NCBI GenBank assembly: GCA_040437565.1
Contig: JBDOQK010000016.1
Span: forward strand, 434,001 to 498,000
Direction: 5' to 3'
DNA: 64,000 nt
DNA from: Albugo candida
Lineage: Eukaryota > Oomycota > Peronosporomycetes > Albuginales
Part shown: positions 56,295 to 64,000 of the stretch, one piece after another
Position numbering within the stretch: the first letter of the stretch is position 1
Layout: each line of letters opens with the position of its first letter
Notes under the pieces: model-generated
The model's input: the letters and a program-made list of their open reading frames with translations, nothing else
Database searches by the model: none
Told to the model about the DNA's origin: nothing
Position numbers and translations under genes: made by a program

Positions 56295-59200
56295 TTATAT
56301 TTGCCCTCACGTACGCAGTAATATCGGTACGATGTGCCATTTTTGTTTTGTTGACGTAACGACTCATCCAAGCGCCGACTTTTCCTCTAGCTACTCTAAC
56401 AGCTCCTGGATCAGAAGGAAGTGATTGAAAAATATGTTGTTTCAGCAATCTATCCTTTGGGATGTGGAGCATGATGAAATTGTTAGGATGCACTTCCGAA
56501 CGTGTACTCTATACCACAGATATCTGAAGCATATATTTAATCTCAACTTCGATCGTGTTCTCAAATCGGGCAGTTTGTCTCGTATGTCTACTATCTATGA
56601 AGACTGCTGCTACATTCATATGCAGCAACACTAGATCTATAATATCCTGTCCCGATGAGAGATTAGGAATAAAACAATGAGATTGATACGCTGGTCAGCT
56701 AGACCAGAGTAATCACTTCCGAGCAACATCAACTCCGTGAAAATGCAAAATGATCCCAGAAAGCGAATCAAGGACGAGACAATCGTAGGTAACAAAGAGT
56801 AGTTTAGACATAAAAAATATCACAACTGAGAAACGTGAAAGTTGGACGCAGTTGAAGTATGCGTAGGAGAATCGTAACAAAATTTTCAAATTTTAGCACA
56901 AATCAAAGAAAGAGAGCTGACATGGACACTGATCAACAAGAGCACGAGGTAACACTGCGCACAAGATCAAGAAGGAACATATGAACATGCCGGCCGCTGC
57001 AAAATGATGAAAATTTTACATCAAATCCCATGCAGGTTATAAGATGACCGACAAATTGTGTACTTTTAATGCGATCGTGAAGGAGTAGACCGAAACCGTA
57101 ATGGAATTGTGGTAGGAAAGGAAATTTGAAATGCAAGAGGCAGTTTGCCCAATTGATTGTTTTTATCGATAGACGAGCACAATGTGCTGAAACTTACCAC
57201 GATGAGTGAGTTAACTATGATTTGGATAATGTCACAAGAAAAGCTTCCCTTCAATACATATTACTCTAGTGCTCAGATCAGTTGCAGCAAGTATTTGAGG
57301 AATATTATACTTTCAAAAGCGCTCATCTGGCTCACTCACGTATCTCGAATACTTGGGAGGAAAGCCTGGTGGACATTTCCCAGTCTACCAAGGACGAATT
57401 GATTCAAAGAATCATGTGAAAAAAGTGGAACTAGAACTTTTTTTTGCGATCTGGAAAAGAGACTTTCAATCATAGAAAACACTTCGCAAACTGGACACCG
57501 CACTGCTGCTCATTTTTCTTTGATAAAGATGAAATTACTACGAAATCGTCTAAATGTACTGGATTGCATATATGAGCAAGAAACGCATTTCTTCAATCCA
57601 CGTTTTCGTCAGCACGATGCTCAATTTGACGGTGATAGCAGCTTGAAGAGGGGAAATGCTATCCATATCGTCGTGAACCGTCTCCGCCGATCTAATAAGA
57701 AAGAGAAGCATTAAGCCTTCGTCATCTCCTATAGACACTTTGGAGATCATGTGGCCTCCATGCTTTATCTACTTTGCATTGGCACATTGCTAAGAATGTC
57801 ATCGTCAATTAAAACTCTTTTTTGCGACAAAGAAATTTGAGATTTGGTAAACCTTCTCGCACCTGTGGAGATTGGTATGTGGCATTGATGCTTGAGACCG
57901 GTTGCTTATTTGCGCTCCAAATGTTTCTACATTTATACTCCGTGACAACAAGTATTCCATATTACTATACTTGTGGCCTTGGAAGCTTTATTTGCGGTAC
58001 TGCCGTAAGTATTCGCACTTGTGCAAAGGATATAGGAAGTAAAAAAGTGATATATATTGAGCGTCAATTATTTGTTCCTAGTTAGCCTTACCATATGCAT
58101 ATGGCCAGCACTTGTTGATCCTGATCCCATATGACATCCGTGAGTCAATGTCTCTCCCATCATTACCATACGTCAGCTTGGCGGCCAGTCAGATGAGGTT
58201 GACCTTAACCTGTAACAGGTCTTGCAGTCACCTCTGGTGAACTTTCATACCTGTCAGAAACAGCATCTTCTAACACAAACTGATTCAGTACACTCTTTAG
58301 ACGTTGCGCCGACATGAAATCCTACTTCTCGTACTCGACCGCTCACCTGAATGAAACTACTTTGGATGATAAAGTTGCCTTTTCGATTTCTTATAGCCAG
58401 CCACAATGTAGAAAGAAGCCTGCTGCAATTAAAACCTTCTTCAAATAAGTAGGGAAATGGACAGGGGATACGATCTTTAAATATACTTTGGACTGAAGAA
58501 ATGAAAATTAATAAAGTGCATGCATTTGGTTCGGTTTGAATGGGAGGGAGGGATCACATCTTAGGACCGATAGCGCGACTGAAACAATTCGAATGAGGAT
58601 GCGATACTCGAACATAGTTCGAGCGCTTAATCACCACCTGCATCTCACCTATTTCATCATACCGTTACACGTCCGGAACACACCTGGTAATGATTTACAA
58701 AACCTCTCAGAACGACATAATTGAGCCATTTCGTTGTCCGTTTGAGCCTCTCGATACGTATCTCGTGCAGAAATATTTTGCATGCTTAAAGTACCACTTG
58801 CAGTGCTTTCCTGTCGCACGGCAAAGTCCATCAATTTGGATTAAAAGCCGAGGTTTGCGTGCCTAGAATGTAATTACAGAAGTCTCTCGAGCAGGAAAAA
58901 TTTCTGCCCAAACCATGACACTGCAACTTCTCTTCATAGAGATAGTGTGCTGCTTCTTATCAACCTAGAATGGTGCCAGTATAACGGTCAGCAGCCTGGT
59001 CTGTTCATAGCGAACTTCTTCTTATCAGTGACGACCACAATCCACTACGAAGTATATTTGAGCTCGCGGTACTGTGCTACTCTAGTCAGTGAAGGGCCTC
59101 ATTTGTGTCTCTTGTAAGGTAAAGGCCATGGCGGGCTAATTTATCGAGGCAATGTTCGACCGAGATGCAATAGGATGCGATGGCCAGCGAAAGCATGCCT

Positions 59201-61567
59201 ATGGATGATGACAGAATAAGAGGGTGTTGCTCAAGTGTGGATTGGCTTTCTTTCCGGAATGTCTTCTCGACTTGCAGTCACCGCACAAATCTGGTTTAAG
59301 TGCCATGGTGTGCCGCTTTTATATATCGCCCCAGGAAAAAATTTGCATCTCGATTGTTAGCTTTTCCTCCTCAGTGTNNNNNNNNNNNNNNNNNNNNNNN
59401 NNNNNNNNNNNNNNNNNNNNNNNNNNNNNNNNNNNNNNNNNNNNNNNNNNNNNNNNNNNNNNNNNNNNNNNNNNNNNTCTCACCTATTTCATCATACCGT
59501 TACACGTCCGGAACACACCTGGTAATGATTTACAAAACCTCTCAGAACGACATAATTGAGCCATTTCGTTGTCCGTTTGAGCCTCTCGATACGTATCTCG
59601 TGCAGAAATATTTTGCATGCTTAAAGTACCACTTGCAGTGCTTTCCTGTCGCACGGCAAAGTCCATCAATTTGGATTAAAAGCCGAGGTTTGCGTGCCTA
59701 GAATGTAATTACAGAAGTCTCTCGAGCAGGAAAAATTTCTGCCCAAACCATGACACTGCAACTTCTCTTCATAGAGATAGTGTGCTGCTTCTTATCAACC
59801 TAGAATGGTGCCAGTATAACGGTCAGCAGCCTGGTCTGTTCATAGCGAACTTCTTCTTATCAGTGACGACCACAATCCACTACGAAGTATATTTGAGCTC
59901 GCGGTACTGTGCTACTCTAGTCAGTGAAGGGCCTCATTTGTGTCTCTTGTAAGGTAAAGGCCATGGCGGGCTAATTTATCGAGGCAATGTTCGACCGAGA
60001 TGCAATAGGATGCGATGGCCAGCGAAAGCATGCCTATGGATGATGACAGAATAAGAGGGTGTTGCTCAAGTGTGGATTGGCTTTCTTTCCGGAATGTCTT
60101 CTCGACTTGCAGTCACCGCACAAATCTGGTTTAAGTGCCATGGTGTGCCGCTTTTATATATCGCCCCAGGAAAAAATTTGCATCTCGATTGTTAGCTTTT
60201 CCTCCTCAGTGTAGAGTTAGTTATACACTCGACGTCCGTTGATATTGCACACTTACATTTTTGGTCGACAGCTCTACGACTTTGGCATGTTGCCCGACCA
60301 TGGTTTGCTCTTGTGGTACTGAAATAAAAAAGTAGTCAAAAGTGGCGAGTATGGGGGATTTTCACAGAAGAATTTATATACTGGCATCAAAGTCATTGAT
60401 TCCTACACCTCAAGCATAGCATTTGGATTACAAATGTAAAAATAACTGGCTGAATCAAAGAGAGCAAGCAATCACCCATTATCTGATTCCTGAAAAAGCT
60501 CAACTCGCCTTTGCGAAATCGAACTACAAGCAACATTACTGTGGCATGATACGTGAGATTGCATGTTTCCTCAGACCTTGTTAAAATTCATTTATGCCCT
60601 ACTTGCCCAAATTCATGCATGTATTTGCATTCTTGGATGAGTTTGATGTTTTGAACAGAAAGAATCCTCGAAAGTGTAAGCGCGATCGTCCTGATTCTCT
60701 CCCTTCAAGTGCAAAAACATATCGAAATGCTACGAGCAGTTACAGCGTAGATGCAATCATAGTCACAAGGACTGGCCACCATGGGAATGGGGCCGCTCCA
60801 ATTGAAGGATATATACCTGTCTGCGAAGAGGAAGGCACCAATAGTTCAGAAGGATGGATTCTGAGGTGCATCCGGTGTGCTCTCAAATCATTTATGGGCT
60901 CGAAAAGAATGGATCAAATGTATTCGATATACTTTTAGTCATCTTGTAGAGGGGTTATTACTGCCTGACTTCATATTCGTGGCAGTTGATAGTAACCTCT
61001 TCTGCATAGTGGACAACTTGATCCAGTGAAGGTGCAGTGTACTATGACAATTAGCGCTGGCAGTCTTACCCTACCTCAATGCTACGACAGGCGAGCTGCC
61101 CGTCTACCTATCAGCACAGAAGCTCGTACTGACTTCTTGTACTTTTGAATTGTGAAATATATTTACTAGGGCTTACTCCTGGCAAATTATATCACTATGA
61201 AAGAGGTACGAGCTGACGGTAATGTATAATCTCAAGACATCTTGCAGGATGCTGACAGTTCGATGTGAAATGCTTTAAACACAGTAATCTGGTACAGCTT
61301 CACCACAAGCAGACAGGTAGACTGGTAGTACTAGCTACAAACTACTGTAACAGATCTATTACACCTTTACATTTACTTATCTCCAAGTCACATTCGTCTT
61401 TTGTCGATCCGCGAGCTCAAATACTAACATCGTCTTTCGACAGGACATCTTTGGTCACTGTGAAGGGATACTAATTAACTGCAGTCTAATTGGCTTAAAC
61501 GCACAATGATAATAACCAGTCATCCGAAGGCTTTACATCAGTACTTGGTTGGCTTCCAGCAAATTGA
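56295..61567. other. 5.3 kb without a supported gene
   Basis: The largest gene-free stretch. A 76-codon minus frame at 56493-56263 (PSDPGAVRVARGKVGAWMSR) just upstream of the EF-hand-like gene has some protein-like character but no family. ATG frames at 57520-57714 and 60594-60938 (114 codons, Lys/Arg-rich start) are unrecognised. 58643-59377 is shown twice. ACCTGTAACAGGT at about 58209-58221 is a perfect small palindrome. I see no tRNA or rRNA. Confidence 0.45.
58643..60212. repeat. unmerged contig overlap around N gap 59378-59477
   Basis: The 735 bp at 58643-59377 recur at 59478-60212. Confidence 0.92.
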
Positions 61568-63691
61568 ATGGCCTCCGCGATTCAAGTTTCGCGTCCTGAT
61601 GTGATTGGGAAGCTTCCACAATTACAAAACATGATAAAGCGTGATCCTGAAGCATATAAAACAGAGTTTATGATGCAGTATCGTCATTATGAGAGTGAAT
61701 ATCAGCTATTTGTATTGCAACCTTGCAAAGATTCTGCACACTTTAGCGCTTTAATATCGTTTCTCAGCCACGTCGCAAGATGCTTTCCGACTGAAATGAG
61801 TTCTTTTCCAACGCAATTAGTCTCCATCCTCCGCAATCAGTATCTTGTACTGGATCCACCCCTTCGAAAAACTCTGGTCCAGTCACTTGTTCTCTTATGC
61901 AGTCACAAGCTCATGGACGCGATCGTCTTGCTCAAATTACTTTTCGAATTATTCCGATGCCCAGATAAACGCTTACGTGACTTGGTCCATAAATACATAC
62001 TGGCCGAAATCAGGAAACTCAACGCAAGATCATGCAATATCCAAGTTAATCGTGCGATTCAGAATTTTCTATACGAGATGATTCAAGATGAACATGAACA
62101 AGCAGCCATCAAGTCACTGCAAATAATGATAGAGCTTTATCGGAAACAAATTTGGCACGATACGAAAACTGTAAACGTGATAGTGACGGCTTGTACAAGT
62201 AAGAATACTAAACTCGCAGTGATGGGTATAAAGTTTTTTCTTGGAATGGAATGTGTTGATGAAGAGGAAGTCAAAGCTGATCGAACTGGAGACTCTACTG
62301 TGAAAGTTGATTATCATTCTCACTCAAAGAAAACAAAAAAACGACTTCGTGAAACAAGAAATGCAATCTCAAAAATTCGACGTGCACGTAAAGGTGAAGC
62401 GGGATCCAAGAACAACGTTTTATTCCCCGCAATAGAATTACTAAACGACCCACAAGGCATTATCGAAAAGCAGTTTCGCATGCTGAAAAATTCTATTCAC
62501 CGATTTGAAGTACGATTATTGATGATGAACTTTATCAGCCGAATCATTGGGCATTATAAGCTTATCATGATTCCATTTTATTCACTTGTGCAGCGCTATC
62601 TACAATCTCATCAGCAAAATGTGACCAGTATATTGGCCTACCTTGTGCAAGCTTGTCACGATGACATTCCTCCAGATGAATTATTACAAGTTGTCAAAAG
62701 TATCGCGACAAATTTCATAACAGAAAGATGCTCCTCTGAGGTGATTGCAGTAGGAATGAATGCCTTACGTGAGATTTTCCGAAGAGTACCCCTTCTGCTA
62801 GAGTGTGAGGACATGGAGGTTTTCACATCTGACCTCATCATGTACAGCAAAGCAACGGATAAAGGAGTTGTCATGGCATCCCGTGGTGTCCTCAATTTGA
62901 TCCGAGAGTGTCATCCGACTTTATTGCGACGGAAAGATCGCGGCAAGCACCATGATGGAGCGGCAAGACCCAGACCGTTTGGTGCGTCAACCGCGGTTGA
63001 GGGTGTTGATGGTGCTGATTTGTTGGCTGCCGCGGAAGCATCCGGTCGCTTTTCAAATGTTGAACTTTCTCTGGAAAACAAGTCTGGAAAGAATGAATTG
63101 GAATCAGATGATGAGAGCTGGGTAGATCTTGAAAGTGGAGATGAAGCAGATCACGCATGTAAAAGCAATGAGAGCCAGAGAAACGAAGAAGAACGCCTTG
63201 AAGGTACATCGACAGCTTCAGAAATGATATCCAGCATCACTAAAGTGGATCAGAAGGACCGTATTGATGCTCGTCGTATATTAACCGCCCTAGACTTCGA
63301 AAGGATTGAAATTCTGAAAAAAGAACGCGCGGAAACTTCTCGAGACCCCAAGAATCGCTCGAAAACACGCCAACAAACGAACGAGAATGAACATGCGTTA
63401 GGCTCAAATGCCGTGACTCCGAATGATCTCGAAGGTTATACGAAAAAGCGACGTTTGACTCAAGAAGAAAGACTTCGAAGTATACTTAAAGGTCGTGAAG
63501 ATTTTCAGCACAAACGGTCCAGCGGCGGAACTACTAACACTGAAAAGAAACGACTTAAGCATTTCATGATGATCAAGAAAAGTAGAAGGGTACAATCCAA
63601 AGTGCTGAAATCCGCACGAGAAATTCAACACACGAAAAATCGACTGGTAAAGAAGCAGATAACAAAACTCAAGAAAAGAAGGAAAATATAA
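61568..63691 (+). CDS. SDA1: SDA1, 60S ribosome biogenesis factor
   Basis: A single exon of 707 aa from ATG 61568. Sda1/SDAD1 is a nucleolar protein needed for maturation and export of the 60S subunit. The N-terminus matches the family (LPQLQNMIKRDPEAYKTEFM, YESEYQLFVLQPCKDSAHF). Helical repeats follow (MDAIVLLKLLFELFRCPDKR, LRDLVHKYILAEIRKLN). Then a basic segment (HSKKTKKRLRETRNAISKI) and the conserved block LLNDPQGIIEKQFRMLKNS, RFEVRLLMMNFISRIIG. An acidic stretch (ELESDDESWVDLESGDEADH) and an RRILTALDFERIEILKK block precede the very basic nucleolar tail. The length is close to that of human SDAD1 (687 aa). No intron. Confidence 0.95.
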   Translation: MASAIQVSRPDVIGKLPQLQNMIKRDPEAYKTEFMMQYRHYESEYQLFVLQPCKDSAHFSALISFLSHVARCFPTEMSSFPTQLVSILRNQYLVLDPPLRKTLVQSLVLLCSHKLMDAIVLLKLLFELFRCPDKRLRDLVHKYILAEIRKLNARSCNIQVNRAIQNFLYEMIQDEHEQAAIKSLQIMIELYRKQIWHDTKTVNVIVTACTSKNTKLAVMGIKFFLGMECVDEEEVKADRTGDSTVKVDYHSHSKKTKKRLRETRNAISKIRRARKGEAGSKNNVLFPAIELLNDPQGIIEKQFRMLKNSIHRFEVRLLMMNFISRIIGHYKLIMIPFYSLVQRYLQSHQQNVTSILAYLVQACHDDIPPDELLQVVKSIATNFITERCSSEVIAVGMNALREIFRRVPLLLECEDMEVFTSDLIMYSKATDKGVVMASRGVLNLIRECHPTLLRRKDRGKHHDGAARPRPFGASTAVEGVDGADLLAAAEASGRFSNVELSLENKSGKNELESDDESWVDLESGDEADHACKSNESQRNEEERLEGTSTASEMISSITKVDQKDRIDARRILTALDFERIEILKKERAETSRDPKNRSKTRQQTNENEHALGSNAVTPNDLEGYTKKRRLTQEERLRSILKGREDFQHKRSSGGTTNTEKKRLKHFMMIKKSRRVQSKVLKSAREIQHTKNRLVKKQITKLKKRRKI

Positions 63692-64000
63692 ACTGATTCA
63701 AACAGACCTTTTGATGCCACGTGAAATCGCGATCAAAGAGCTTCTGACGTCTCGCAAATCATTCGGATCGTCTGGGCATGAACTAGTATCGGCAGATGGA
63801 GCGTTTCCTGCTTGTCTAATGCACTTATATGGCAATCAATACAAGTGTTTTTCTCAAAAGTCGGATAATCCACTCCTTTCGGATGCTACTTCGGAGTAAA
63901 AAGAGTGGATAATTTAAGCATTGCTACTACATCTTGGAGACTAGGGTGCGAGTCATAGCGGTATGTTCTTTACATTTGAAGCATTAGATATCTTCACTCT
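63692..64000. other. downstream of SDA1, nothing supported
   Basis: About 310 bp. A short plus-strand frame (ending 63899) has no motif; the window ends here. Confidence 0.5.

Overview
The window looks like a compact protist nuclear genome, most likely an oomycete (an Albugo-like white rust is my guess, not a proof). The reasons are closely packed eukaryotic genes, very short GT-AG introns (all 28 I could place are 49-65 bp), a gene set typical of a eukaryotic cell, and a catalytically degenerate secreted S1-protease homologue resembling the glucanase-inhibitor proteins known from oomycetes. No CRISPR, phage, operon or bacterial features were seen.

A technical point governs the annotation. 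There are 14 runs of 100 Ns. Ten of them are flanked by the same sequence on both sides (22 to 1283 bp), as expected when two overlapping contig ends were placed side by side and never merged. These are almost certainly not biological duplications. When they are collapsed, ATG2 becomes one open frame of 2376 codons and a four-exon membrane-protein gene becomes continuous.

Layout. Positions 1-7400 are poor in recognisable genes. They hold a repeat family with CCAAT and CACGTG motifs, three covarying small inverted repeats, a decayed coiled-coil gene, and a short relative of the coiled-coil gene at 7434-8754. From 11.3 to 16 kb lie a bromodomain gene and glutamate-cysteine ligase (minus strand), then thiamine pyrophosphokinase (plus strand). 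From 17.5 to 20.3 kb are a GIP-like secreted pseudoprotease and a NALF/Mid1-like cysteine-rich secretory protein. From 20.6 to 30 kb is ATG2 (lipid transfer in autophagy), convergent with the three-exon KEOPS subunit Pcc1. A Tc1/mariner relic with terminal inverted repeats separates these from an importin-alpha-like gene (31.9-33.7 kb).

From 33.8 to 48.1 kb there is a run of secretory or membrane genes: an unknown multi-pass protein sharing a 104-bp divergent promoter with an anoctamin, a seven-helix protein, a secreted serine protease with an apparently intact triad, a single-pass protein, and two tandem membrane-anchored CotH-kinase proteins with an EGF-like C-terminus. From 48.4 to 56.3 kb are a coiled-coil/helical protein resembling ATRIP, a nine-exon MYST acetyltransferase with a chromo-like domain (Tip60/Esa1 type), and a six-exon EF-hand-like coiled-coil protein. 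Positions 56.3-61.5 kb hold no gene I can support. The window ends with SDA1 (60S subunit biogenesis).

The genes do not form one pathway. The most notable grouping is the surface/secretory block at 33.8-48.1 kb.
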